A stretch of 43,406 bases of DNA from an uncultured Chlorobiaceae bacterium (GCA_903887845.1 CAISRC010000025.1:1-43406); one strand, 5' to 3'; numbered from the stretch's first letter, positions 1 to 8,175 are shown. Program-made: numbers and translations. Notes: generated by a model from the sequence alone, not told the origin.

Positions 1-777
1 CCAGAGATAGTCGCTCTTGATACCATTCGGGTTGGGAGGGTTGCCCGCACCATCGTGATAACCCTTGTTGAAGGGAAGAAACCATGAGCCCTTGCCGCGC
101 AGTTCCGTACACATCTGCACCTCGCTGTCGTCCACGGCAAAGTGCACCACACAGCGGCCAAACTCGAAGAGTTGCTCGCGCGGGCTGCGGTCGCGCCGGT
201 ACTGCTCAACCGCATCGGCCACCGTCTGTTTGGTGAGGCTGTTCTTCAGCTCAAAGGTGGCAATGGGCAGACCATTGATGAAGAGGCAGAGGTCGAGAGA
301 GCGGCGGGTCTCATCAGTGCTGAAGGCCAGTTGGCGCGTGATGGAGAAGCGATTCAGCGCGTGCAACCCGGAAGCCTTCAGGTTGCCTTCAGAGGGCGTG
401 CCGTAGAAAAGATCAAAGTGAAGAGCGCCGTGATCAATGCCCTTGCGCAGCACATCAATCACGCCCCGCTTGCCGATTTCGGTGGAGAGGCGGGCAAGAA
501 ACTTGAGGCGGTTGATATCCCCCGGTTTGTTCGCCTCTGCCATGGCAAGCTTTCCGAATGGTTCCGGCTGCGTGGCACGCAAAAAAGCAACGAGCTGCGA
601 AACATCAAGCGAATAGGCGCGGTCATACTCTTTTGGAGCACCCGCGATATATCCGGTTCCACCGTAGGATGGTGGTGACTGTTCAACCTGACCGGTGGCT
701 AAAACAAGACCGTCCACACCGGTCATGTGGCGCATGATGAGGGTTTCGAGCCCTCTTTCGCTGATATCGGTGATCAT
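1..777 (-). CDS. hsdR: Type I restriction enzyme R subunit, N-terminal part
   Basis: Restriction (ATP-dependent translocase/nuclease) subunit of a type I system. The reading frame is open from an ATG at 777 to the left edge of the window: 259 codons with no stop, so the gene is cut by the window rather than broken. The endonuclease core of the HsdR N-terminal domain is visible: D162, then E176-L-K178 in the stretch LDLCLFINGLPIATFELKN, a PD-(D/E)xK arrangement. It is followed by the HsdR-typical LPFNKG...GAGNPPNPNG segment near residues 234-252. The helicase motor lies outside the window. It is the last gene of the hsdM-rhuM-hsdS-hsdR set. The start codon overlaps the stop of a 29-codon ORF (774-863) as ATGA, which suggests translational coupling. 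Confidence 0.93.
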   Translation of the reverse strand, partial: MITDISERGLETLIMRHMTGVDGLVLATGQVEQSPPSYGGTGYIAGAPKEYDRAYSLDVSQLVAFLRATQPEPFGKLAMAEANKPGDINRLKFLARLSTEIGKRGVIDVLRKGIDHGALHFDLFYGTPSEGNLKASGLHALNRFSITRQLAFSTDETRRSLDLCLFINGLPIATFELKNSLTKQTVADAVEQYRRDRSPREQLFEFGRCVVHFAVDDSEVQMCTELRGKGSWFLPFNKGYHDGAGNPPNPNGIKSDYLW

Positions 778-863
778 AGGATGCCCTTCATCAAGTAACC
801 GTCAAGTAAGATAAAAACTATTAACTCACATAAAAATAAGCTTTTCGTAATCCCTATAGCCAT
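774..863 (-). CDS. Micro-ORF coupled to hsdR (29 aa, hydrophobic)
   Basis: ATG at 863, TGA at 776-774, and the stop overlaps the hsdR start codon (ATGA). The 29-residue product has a hydrophobic middle (SLFLCELIVFILLDGYL), so it could be a small membrane peptide or a leader peptide whose translation feeds hsdR. A 32-bp element found again upstream of hsdM lies 5' of it at almost the same distance from the start codon. There is no convincing Shine-Dalgarno sequence. No homologue is recognised. Its reality rests only on position and overlap. Confidence 0.4.
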   Translation of the reverse strand: MAIGITKSLFLCELIVFILLDGYLMKGIL

Positions 864-873
864 AACGAATACC

Positions 874-905
874 GTTTTAAAGTGCCCGTCAAGTATCGAA
901 ATACT
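874..905 (-). promoter_or_regulatory. Repeated upstream element, hsdR copy
   Basis: On the minus strand this copy starts AGTATTTCGATACTTGA and continues through GGGCACTTTAAAA. It matches the copy upstream of hsdM (5667-5698) at 25 of 32 positions by direct alignment. It contains a perfect 5-bp inverted repeat AGTAT-TTCG-ATACT. It ends 11 bp before the ATG of the 29-codon ORF coupled to hsdR. It could be an operator or an RNA leader element; no convincing -10 box follows the TTGACG inside it. Confidence 0.5.
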
Positions 906-923
906 GCTCACCCCACTCTTCAG

Positions 924-2324
924 CTATGGTGAGCAATCCACATCCTCTTCCAGAGCAACCAGATCATCCTCAAGTTCAAGAGTCTGTACTTCATCAGGCA
1001 GTTTTGCTGCCACATCACGCACATCAAGCTTGCCAGTCACTACATCAGCAACAAGACGGGTGCGGTATTCGCGGAGCAGTTCTATTTCACGCTCGAAGCG
1101 GGAGATGGCTGTATCAATTGAATTGGACTCCCTGTTTACCCATTCAGTTATTAACTTTTGCTCATCTAAAGGCGGCATCGGGATTGTGACACCAAGTATT
1201 GCACCATGCGACAAACCGTAGCGGGTGACACCATTGGCTTCGACGTGAAACTGTGAAGCAATCACTCGGCATTGCAACGCGCGTAGCAAGAACTCCCCCA
1301 GTAAGTCGAACCTCGGCCGAAGGATCGCAAGATGATAACCGCAAACTAAATCGTGCGCATCATACTCGACCAAAGCTGGCACTCCTATGTCATCCCATTG
1401 CTCAGAGTCTTTGGTAATCAGAACGTCACCGTTTACTAATCTAAACTGCTTCTTCTCATCCTCAGTAGCCGTTGCCAGCATAAAACGGGTATCCTCTCGA
1501 ATGCGTTCCTGCTTATAAACCTCGACGTAGTTGCACAGCCGAACCGAGACTTCGCTTGGCTTTATATGTTTGTCGACATTGCTTACGCGCATCTCGCAAG
1601 CATGCCTCAACCTCCTCATCTCCCAATGCTCTGGAATGTCGCCAAGCCAGGGAACACCTGACGGCTTGAGGAGCATGGAGGAGTCGAGACCACGGGTAAC
1701 GGCACGGTGGATGATGACCTGCTTCTGTTCGTTGAGCAGTGTAATCACCTTGCGCTTTGCCCGGATGGCTTTTTCCAGTTGCCCGTTTGCCCAGTTCAGA
1801 AAGCGCACAATCGACGCCTGTTCGTCGGGTGGTGGAAGAGAGATTGGAATCGAACCAAATCTATCAGTGTAAAGTCTATTGAATCCTGAACCAATCCCTT
1901 TTGATTCAAGGGCAAACTGACCAACAAGATCCTGTGTTTTAAGGCGCTCAAGAATAAACTTCTCTACATGGCCTCCAAGAATACCGAAGACTGCATAGTC
2001 AGGACTGACAAGACCGCCAACTGCTCCAGAACCAAACATGCCACTCCAGGCTTGCATTCGATTCATGACAATTTGCCCGGATTTATAGCACTTGTAGCCA
2101 ATAAGTGTTTTGGCGCTATGCTGTTTTTCGGTCATATCTCTGCGAGGAATCAAACCCCGATTTCGTGTCAAAGACAACAGTACCCCTGTTCCATCTGTGG
2201 ATCGGCTATCAGATTCCCGAAGTACCGTCTTGATGCGCACCAAATCCCAATGCTCCGGCACTTTCCCGAGCCACAGCAGACCGGACTCCCTGTTGTTCGA
2301 GTATGGTTTGAGATCGGCAATCAT
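924..2324 (-). CDS. hsdS: Type I restriction-modification specificity subunit
   Basis: DNA-recognition subunit of the type I complex; it sets the bipartite target for both methylation and cleavage. The 466 residues show the expected duplicated layout. Each half opens with an LGxxPEHW signature (residues 19-26 and 227-234). A target-recognition domain follows (about 27-160 and 235-385), then PPPDEQ/PPLDEQ and a long spacer helix (164-212 and 386-435). The two recognition domains differ, as expected for an asymmetric bipartite target. The ATG at 2324 overlaps the TGA of the RhuM gene (ATGA). The C-terminal 30 residues are acidic. The downstream gap to hsdR (146 bp) holds the repeated element and a micro-ORF. 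Confidence 0.95.
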   Translation of the reverse strand: MIADLKPYSNNRESGLLWLGKVPEHWDLVRIKTVLRESDSRSTDGTGVLLSLTRNRGLIPRRDMTEKQHSAKTLIGYKCYKSGQIVMNRMQAWSGMFGSGAVGGLVSPDYAVFGILGGHVEKFILERLKTQDLVGQFALESKGIGSGFNRLYTDRFGSIPISLPPPDEQASIVRFLNWANGQLEKAIRAKRKVITLLNEQKQVIIHRAVTRGLDSSMLLKPSGVPWLGDIPEHWEMRRLRHACEMRVSNVDKHIKPSEVSVRLCNYVEVYKQERIREDTRFMLATATEDEKKQFRLVNGDVLITKDSEQWDDIGVPALVEYDAHDLVCGYHLAILRPRFDLLGEFLLRALQCRVIASQFHVEANGVTRYGLSHGAILGVTIPMPPLDEQKLITEWVNRESNSIDTAISRFEREIELLREYRTRLVADVVTGKLDVRDVAAKLPDEVQTLELEDDLVALEEDVDCSP

Positions 2325-3358
2325 GGCTGGCCTCCCTTCTTTTTGCGAACAGGCCGGGCTTCAGGCAAATGCTGCATGACCTGATCAAAGTCGTCCGGCT
2401 GTTGTACCTGTTCGGCCAAGCGCTGGCGGTGGAATGCGTCGTACTCGTTTCCGGCATGGACAGTAGCAGCATCATGGGAGATGCGCCCGGCGTGCGTGAG
2501 AATGTCGCGCTCGTTGAGTTGCAGGAAGCCGTCGAGCTTGGTTACCCAGTCAACCATGCGCATCGGAATGCGCCGCATAGCCTGACCTTCGGCGAAAATA
2601 AGGTATTGCTCAACCAGATTGTTCAAAACGGCCAGTTCCTGTTCGTTCAGGTAGTTTTTGGCAATAGCAACGTCTTCTTTGCGCGGCTTCGCGCCTCGCC
2701 AGTTGGTTAGCCCCATATTAGGCTGATTTCGATCGGCTCGGGTATGGATGATTTCAGCAGCGGTCTGGCCGGTGATGGCCCAGTGCACCTTGTTCTGCAC
2801 GGTCTTGAAAAAGACAAGGCTGGTTTCAGTTGTCGGATCGTAGTCAATACTGGTGGCGTAGATATCGGTAATCTTTTTGTAAAAGCGACGCTCGGAGGTG
2901 CGGATATCCTGAATCCGCCGCGAGAGTTCTTCAAAGTAATCGAAGGGCAGATCTGGGTTTTTGAGACGTTCGTCGTCGAGTACAAAGCCTTTGACAATAT
3001 ATTCGCGCAAACGCTGGGTTGCCCAGATGCGAAACCGGGTGGCAACAACAGATTTTATGCGGTAACCTACGGAAATAATGGCATCAAGGTTATAGAAGTC
3101 AATGGTTCGATTGACCTGCCGGGTACCTTCCTGGCGAACTGTTAAGAAATTCTTAACAGTTGCTTCCTGCCGCAGTTCTCCTTCCTCGAAGATATTGCGC
3201 AGGTGCATACTGATATTAGGCACCGTAGTCTGAAACAGCTCGGCCATGTGCTGCTGGGTCAACCAGACGGTCTCTTCCTCAAAGCGGACGTCGATCTTGA
3301 TGACGCCGTTTTCGGCCTGATAGATGAGGAAACGGGATTGTTGCGGCAGATCGTTCAT
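2321..3358 (-). CDS. rhuM: RhuM-family protein embedded in the type I RM operon
   Basis: A 345-residue member of the virulence RhuM family, named from a Salmonella pathogenicity-island gene; its biochemical role is not established. The family-typical N-terminus is present (WLTQQHMAELFQTT near residues 32-45, then IxMHLRNIFEEGEL), which reads as a helix-turn-helix-like segment. The RYFYKKITDIYATSIDYDP-type region lies mid-protein and a YLIFAEGQAMRR-type segment follows. Both ends overlap neighbours by 4 bp (hsdM upstream, hsdS downstream), so it is co-translated with the methylase and specificity subunits. RhuM genes are repeatedly found inside type I RM operons, so this looks like a regular accessory. 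A regulatory role is my inference. Confidence 0.88.
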   Translation of the reverse strand: MNDLPQQSRFLIYQAENGVIKIDVRFEEETVWLTQQHMAELFQTTVPNISMHLRNIFEEGELRQEATVKNFLTVRQEGTRQVNRTIDFYNLDAIISVGYRIKSVVATRFRIWATQRLREYIVKGFVLDDERLKNPDLPFDYFEELSRRIQDIRTSERRFYKKITDIYATSIDYDPTTETSLVFFKTVQNKVHWAITGQTAAEIIHTRADRNQPNMGLTNWRGAKPRKEDVAIAKNYLNEQELAVLNNLVEQYLIFAEGQAMRRIPMRMVDWVTKLDGFLQLNERDILTHAGRISHDAATVHAGNEYDAFHRQRLAEQVQQPDDFDQVMQHLPEARPVRKKKGGQP

Positions 3359-5658
3359 CGTGCACCTCCCTTCAGCAGTCCGTCGAGCAGCCCTTCGGCC
3401 TCCTGCTCAATGGCGAAAATGTCGGCTGTGATCTCTTCGAGTGTGCGGAGCGGCTGTGGTTTGTAGAAGTGGCGGGTGAAGCTGACTTCGTAGCCGATTT
3501 TGGTGGCGCTCTCCTTTATCCATGCGTCAGGGGTATAGGGCAGCACTTCGCGACGGATGAAGGCTTCAATACCTCCCTCTTCAAGAAGCGGCACCTGTTC
3601 GGTATCGCGCAGGTCGGGGTCGGGTTCGTATTCGACAATCACGGGCTTTCCTGTAGGGGTCACCGTATCGTAAAGACCGTAGAGCGGTTCAGCTTCGTTC
3701 TTGCCGGGCTTGTGCATTTTGGCAATGACGGGGGGAGCGGTTTCTACCCTCCAGCTTACTGCTTTCAGTATTTTGTTCAGGTCGGCTGCGGGTAGCTTGA
3801 TACTTCCCTGCATGAGTGCTGCGCTGACGTTTTGGCGGAAGATATTATGGTCTTCGAAAAGCTGTTCACCAAGTATGGTACGCAAGGCATAAGCGCTTTC
3901 AACAAGTCTGCCGTCGCGTTCCCAGCTCTTTGGGTCGAGCAGCTTCTTTTTCTTTTTTTCGGGGAGCCCTTTTTTGCTGCCACTCTCTTCGTCGTCACTC
4001 TCCTCTTCGTCACTCCCCCACTCGGCAAGGCGCTTTTCGAGCGCTGGAGCAATGATGCTGAAGCTGTTAAAGAGGTCGTCGCCGAACTCTTCGTAAAGGG
4101 TGGAACGAATCGCTTCATCACCGGAGGCAAAGCGCAGGCTCTCTATGGCTTTGATGGTGAGCTGGCTGTGGAGCCGAAGGGGGCGTTCAACCATTACTTT
4201 CCAGTAGCCAAACTCTTCATTGGGGAAAATTCTTGATTCAGGGGTCTCTTCGAACTCAAGAAAGGTGTTGAGGATGCGGTCAATGTCTTCCTGGGAGAGT
4301 TCGCAGTTCTTTTTGCCGAGGTTTTTGCGGAGCGGCTTGAACCACTGGGTGGCGTCGATAAGCTGCAGAAAGCCCTCGCGGTGTGCAGGTTTGCGGTTGG
4401 TGAGCACCCAGATGTAGGTGGCAATGCCGGTGTTGTAAAAGAGGTTGAGCGGCAGGGCTACAATGGCTTCGACCCAATCGTTTTCGATGAGCCAGCGGCG
4501 GATGTTGCTTTCGCCCTGTCCGGCATCGCCAGTAAAGAGCGAACTGCCGTTATGGACTTCGGCGATGCGGCTGCCGAGCGCGGAGCTCTGGTTCATTTTG
4601 GAGGCCAGATTGGCTAAAAAGAGCAACTGACCGTCGCTGGAACGGGTGACGAGTGAGAGCTCTTCGCCTTGGTGCATCACCCTGAAGCGGGGGTCGCGCA
4701 TCCCCTCTTTGCCGCCCATTGCTTCGAGATCTTTTTTCCAGCTCTTGCCGTAGGGGGGGTTGGAGAGCATGAAGTCGAAAACGCGGGAGGGAAAGGCATC
4801 GTGCGAGAGGGTTGACCATTCAGCGCCGCCAACGATGTGGTCGGCGTTTTCGCCCTCCCCTTTGAGCAGCATGTCGGCTTTGCAAATGGCGTAGGTTTCG
4901 GGGTTAATTTCCTGCCCGTAGAGATGGCATTGGATATCCTGCTGATGCTTTGCGGCTATGGATAAAACGGTCTCTTCGGCAACAGTGAGCATACCGCCGG
5001 TTCCGCAGGTGCAGTCGCAGAGCAGGTAGGTGCCCGACTTGAGTTTCTCCTCAATCGGTAAAAAGACAAGGTTGGCCATCAGGCGCACGGCGTCGCGGGG
5101 TGTCCAGTGTTCACCGGCCTCTTCGTTGTTCTCCTCATTGAATTTGCGGACGAGTTCTTCGAATACGGTGCCCATTGCATGGTTGTCGATACCTGCGGGG
5201 GTGAGGTCGATTTCAGGGTCAAGGAACTTGTTGATGAGTGTGCCGAGGGCATCAGCTTTGGAGAGTGTGGAGAGCTGGTTGCGGAACTTGAAGTTTTCGA
5301 GAATGTCCTGGACGTTGGGTGAATAGCCGTTGAGGTAGTCTTCGAAATCGGCAAGGAGGTGCTGCTGGCTGCCGCGTGATTTGAGGTCGCGCAGGGTAAA
5401 TTGGGAGGTGTTGTAGAATGCCTGCCCTGACGCTTCACAGAGCGCTGCACGCTGTTCGGTGATTCCTGCATCGTCGAGCAGTTTATTTATGTCGAGCACG
5501 GCTTGTTTGGTCGGTTCGAGCACGGCGTCCATGCGGCGGATGACACATAGGGGAAGAATAACGTCGGGATATTTGCCCCGTTTGAAGAGGTCACGGAGGA
5601 CATCGTCGGCTATGCCCCAGATAAAGGATACAATTTTGTTATGTGTGACCTCATTCAT
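3355..5658 (-). CDS. hsdM: Type I DNA N6-adenine methyltransferase subunit
   Basis: Modification subunit (767 aa) using S-adenosylmethionine to methylate adenine in the target set by HsdS. The N-terminal helical HsdM_N domain is followed by GEHWTPR (about 182-188), the SAM-binding motif I DCTCGTGG (215-222) and the catalytic motif IV NPPY (300-303). Longer than the classic 500-530 aa HsdM, as in the larger family variants with a C-terminal extension. Residues 547-574 form an unusual charged linker: a run of Glu/Asp followed by a lysine cluster including five consecutive Lys. First gene of the operon; the TGA overlaps the RhuM ATG. ATG at 5658 sits 8 bp downstream of the repeated element. Confidence 0.96.
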   Translation of the reverse strand: MNEVTHNKIVSFIWGIADDVLRDLFKRGKYPDVILPLCVIRRMDAVLEPTKQAVLDINKLLDDAGITEQRAALCEASGQAFYNTSQFTLRDLKSRGSQQHLLADFEDYLNGYSPNVQDILENFKFRNQLSTLSKADALGTLINKFLDPEIDLTPAGIDNHAMGTVFEELVRKFNEENNEEAGEHWTPRDAVRLMANLVFLPIEEKLKSGTYLLCDCTCGTGGMLTVAEETVLSIAAKHQQDIQCHLYGQEINPETYAICKADMLLKGEGENADHIVGGAEWSTLSHDAFPSRVFDFMLSNPPYGKSWKKDLEAMGGKEGMRDPRFRVMHQGEELSLVTRSSDGQLLFLANLASKMNQSSALGSRIAEVHNGSSLFTGDAGQGESNIRRWLIENDWVEAIVALPLNLFYNTGIATYIWVLTNRKPAHREGFLQLIDATQWFKPLRKNLGKKNCELSQEDIDRILNTFLEFEETPESRIFPNEEFGYWKVMVERPLRLHSQLTIKAIESLRFASGDEAIRSTLYEEFGDDLFNSFSIIAPALEKRLAEWGSDEEESDDEESGSKKGLPEKKKKKLLDPKSWERDGRLVESAYALRTILGEQLFEDHNIFRQNVSAALMQGSIKLPAADLNKILKAVSWRVETAPPVIAKMHKPGKNEAEPLYGLYDTVTPTGKPVIVEYEPDPDLRDTEQVPLLEEGGIEAFIRREVLPYTPDAWIKESATKIGYEVSFTRHFYKPQPLRTLEEITADIFAIEQEAEGLLDGLLKGGAR

Positions 5659-5666
5659 TGCTCTGC

Positions 5667-5698
5667 TTTTTTAAATGCCTCTCAACTATCGAAGTACT
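5667..5698 (-). promoter_or_regulatory. Repeated upstream element, hsdM copy
   Basis: Second copy of the element at 874-905. On the minus strand it reads AGTACTTCGATAGTTGA, then GAGGCATTTAAAAAA, matching at 25 of 32 positions. It ends 8 bp before the hsdM ATG. The inverted repeat that is perfect in the hsdR copy is imperfect here. Position just ahead of the first gene of each of the two hsd blocks suggests shared control, for example by RhuM or by the methylase itself; this is inference. Confidence 0.5.
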
Positions 5699-5744
5699 TT
5701 CGCAGCAAAATGCATAAGAGGGTATCAATAAATCAAATTTCATT

Positions 5745-5840
5745 TTACTCAACAGCTATCATGCTGTCCCTGTGATGATCGTACTGATTACGAGAAATGA
5801 AAGTGTTAATATAGGTAAGCGTTTCGGAAATTTGTGGCAT
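5745..5840 (-). CDS. Candidate small ORF upstream of hsdM (31 aa)
   Basis: ATG at 5840, TAA at 5747-5745. The 31-residue product is polar (MPQISETLTYINTFISRN at the start, then a QYDHHRDS stretch) and does not look like random low-complexity translation. It lies 86 bp upstream of hsdM in the same direction. There is no clear Shine-Dalgarno sequence and no recognised homologue. It could be a leader ORF, the fragment of a lost gene, or chance. Confidence 0.25.
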   Translation of the reverse strand: MPQISETLTYINTFISRNQYDHHRDSMIAVE

Positions 5841-6003
5841 CAATAATCGCGACGTTCATTCTGCCGTCCCCGTTCCCTTATACTCAGTCAGAATCATACA
5901 CTCTCCTTATGAATTGATATGAATTTTGCTTTCACCGAGATAACGTATACATTGCATAATACACTGTAAAATAATCCTTTACTACACAGAAACCCATACG
6001 GCA

Positions 6004-7479
6004 ATGCCAAAAAAGTCAAGTTTCATTCTACTGATATGGATGCTTTTTCTGTATCCGGTTACTGTTCATGCAAAAGAAAAAGCAATTAGCCCGTACAATG
6101 CGACAAAGACATGGTATAGCACACTGATAGCAACGCCAAGACCGGATATCGCGAAATTACGTCTTTTCTTTACCCTTATGCCTAAAGGCGGGGATATTCA
6201 TCAACACTTTACCGGATCATTGTATGCGGAGAATTACCTGGACTGGATCAATAAGGAAGGGTACTGGATCAGTAAAAACGACTTTACGGTTATCACCCCG
6301 AAAGACACTGACAAGTTAAAAGATACCGTTTCAGTTAAAAACCTGAGAAGTAACAAGGTGATGTACAGTGATTTTTTCAGTCACTGGTCCGATAAAGATT
6401 ATGCAAATCATTATCATGACGCGCCTGCACCAGACGTACAGTTTTTCAATACCTTTTCATATTTCTCGAAAATCTTTAACGGCAACCAGAAATATTATGC
6501 AGAAGGTATTCAGTTGCTGAAAAATCGGGCTAAAAACGAGAATGTTCAGTACCTCGAAACCATGTTTGTCTCTCCGGGTTATCAGAAGGCTGATCCGCAA
6601 TTTGACTCACTTGTCCGAAAAGGTGAGATCAATATCGAGAACAAGGCTTTTCGTGCTGCTCTGGATGGCTTCATATCCGGCGTCAGTAAAGACACACTAT
6701 TTTACAGCAAGGTCAACCAGTATCGTGATCTCGTAGATTTATGCACGAAGGGGATTGATGATGAGAGCTTTACGTTGCGCTTTCAAAGCTATGTGTCCAG
6801 AAATACCACACCATCTCAGTTCTTCTCCGGCCTCTATGCCGCATTTTATGAGGCAGATAAAAACGCCAAAGTTGTCGGTGTCAACATCGTAAGTTCGGAG
6901 AATGATGCCATTGCACTTTCTGATTACAACCTCCACATGCAAATGTTCAGGTACCTGAAAAAAAAATATCCTCATATCAAAACATCCATGCATGCGGGAG
7001 AGTTAACGACAGGAATGGTGTTGCCTGAAGAGCTGAAATACCATATTTCAGATGCCGTCTCTGTTGCAGGAGCCAACAGGATTGGCCATGGTGTTGATAT
7101 CGCTTACGAAACAAATGCCCTGCAAACGCTGAACCGCATGAAGGTTAATAATATTCCTGTAGAGATCAACCTTACCAGTAATGACTTTATACTTGGCGTA
7201 AAAGATGAAGCACATCCAATAAGGCTCTATTCTGATTTTGGTGTACCGATTGTCATATCTTCTGATGATTCTGGCGTTTCGAGGGGCAGTTTGACAGAAG
7301 AGTATGTGCTTCTTGCAAGCAGATACAGATATTCTTATGATGAAATAAAACAATTTGTTTCAAACAGCATCAACTACTCATTCATGACTAAAAATGAAAA
7401 AGAGCAAGGCATAAAACTATTGCAGCAGAAATTTGATGAATTTGAACATAAAATATTGACACTAATGGGCAAAAGGTAA
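6004..7479 (+). CDS. Secreted adenosine deaminase family protein
   Basis: Zinc-dependent deaminase of the adenosine/AMP deaminase superfamily (adenosine to inosine), probably periplasmic. The 491 residues start with a signal peptide (KK, hydrophobic core, VHA-K near residue 23). The metal and catalytic motifs are in order: MPKGGDIHQHFTGS (H66, H68), HAGE (330-333, catalytic Glu 333), NRIGHG (H362) and SSDDSG (D421/D422). The extra N-terminal region and secretion resemble the longer extracellular adenosine-deaminase-related group rather than the roughly 340-residue cytosolic Add. No operon partner upstream; a pentapeptide-repeat gene follows 147 bp later. Likely role: salvage of exogenous purine nucleosides. 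Confidence 0.88.
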   Translation: MPKKSSFILLIWMLFLYPVTVHAKEKAISPYNATKTWYSTLIATPRPDIAKLRLFFTLMPKGGDIHQHFTGSLYAENYLDWINKEGYWISKNDFTVITPKDTDKLKDTVSVKNLRSNKVMYSDFFSHWSDKDYANHYHDAPAPDVQFFNTFSYFSKIFNGNQKYYAEGIQLLKNRAKNENVQYLETMFVSPGYQKADPQFDSLVRKGEINIENKAFRAALDGFISGVSKDTLFYSKVNQYRDLVDLCTKGIDDESFTLRFQSYVSRNTTPSQFFSGLYAAFYEADKNAKVVGVNIVSSENDAIALSDYNLHMQMFRYLKKKYPHIKTSMHAGELTTGMVLPEELKYHISDAVSVAGANRIGHGVDIAYETNALQTLNRMKVNNIPVEINLTSNDFILGVKDEAHPIRLYSDFGVPIVISSDDSGVSRGSLTEEYVLLASRYRYSYDEIKQFVSNSINYSFMTKNEKEQGIKLLQQKFDEFEHKILTLMGKR

Positions 7480-7569
7480 AACAATATAACATTACTCTCC
7501 CGTACGCTCAGCTCCGAAACAGAAGCCAACTAACCTTTTTCGAACAGATCAAGAGAAAATACAATTTCT

Positions 7570-7603
7570 CCCCGGAATTCTTTTCCAGCAAAGGGTTCCG
7601 GGG
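7570..7603 (+). terminator. Inverted repeat between ada-like gene and pentapeptide gene
   Basis: Perfect 8-bp inverted repeat CCCCGGAA (7570-7577) and TTCCGGGG (7596-7603) with an 18-nt loop, 90 bp after the deaminase stop and 23 bp before the next ATG. No T-run follows, so it is either a weak terminator or a structured leader of the pentapeptide gene. Confidence 0.35.
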
Positions 7604-7626
7604 TTGATGCAAACAAATAAACGATA

Positions 7627-8169
7627 ATGGAAGAAATAAGAGAAATCAGAACACTTGAAAAAGAGGGCTATTATGAACAGTGTGCGTTCATCCACTGCAA
7701 CTTTAACAGCGCTGATCTCTCCGGTGTAAGATTTGTCAATTGCCGGTTTGACGGGTGCGATCTCAGCCTGGCTAAACTTAAAAACAGCAGCCTCCAGGAA
7801 GTGAAGTTTGTGAACTGCAAATTGCTTGGTGTACTGTTCAGTGATTGCCGGAAATTTATGCTGGAACTTGAGTTTGATGCTTGCCTCCTGAAGCTTTCGC
7901 TCTTTTCAGGGTTGAAGCTCAAAAACACAAAATTCAAAAATTGCAATATGCAGGAAGCTGATTTCAGTGAAGCGGACTTGACCGGAGCAATATTTGAGAA
8001 CTGTGACCTCTTACAAACCACATTCTTTCACACCAACCTCGAACAGGCAAATTTCACTTCCGCCTTCAACTACTTGATCAATCCAGAAACAAACCGTCTC
8101 AGAAAAGCCAGATTCTCACTCCCCGGGGTCATTGGTTTGCTGGATACCTACGGCATTGAGATAGAATAA
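7627..8169 (+). CDS. Pentapeptide-repeat protein
   Basis: A 180-residue cytosolic protein made almost entirely of pentapeptide repeats, A(D/N)LXX-like units with F/L at the centre every five residues (for example SADLSGVRFVNCRFDGCDLS near residue 28, and MQEADFSEADLTGAIFENCD near 116). Such chains fold as a right-handed quadrilateral beta-helix. The size matches small Qnr/McbG-like family members, some of which mimic DNA and protect gyrase, but family membership alone does not give a function. Cysteine recurs at the position before many turns (VNC, DGC, NC, SDC), giving a cysteine-rich face. A strong hairpin follows 6 bp after the stop. Confidence 0.88.
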   Translation: MEEIREIRTLEKEGYYEQCAFIHCNFNSADLSGVRFVNCRFDGCDLSLAKLKNSSLQEVKFVNCKLLGVLFSDCRKFMLELEFDACLLKLSLFSGLKLKNTKFKNCNMQEADFSEADLTGAIFENCDLLQTTFFHTNLEQANFTSAFNYLINPETNRLRKARFSLPGVIGLLDTYGIEIE

Positions 8170-8175
8170 ATGCAA

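Larger units (their letters stand above)
5659..6003. other. Intergenic region between hsdM and adenosine deaminase
   Basis: The 345-bp divergent gap carries the repeated element next to hsdM and a 31-codon candidate ORF on the minus strand (5745-5840). The right half is AT-rich (around 5911-5980) and should hold the promoter of the adenosine deaminase gene, but no pair of -35/-10 boxes with proper spacing stands out. Confidence 0.6.

Noticed and set aside
1-5840. Prophage or transposon origin of the hsd locus
   Set aside because: No integrase, transposase, tRNA junction or terminal inverted repeats are visible; the two 32-bp elements are better explained by their positions before start codons.
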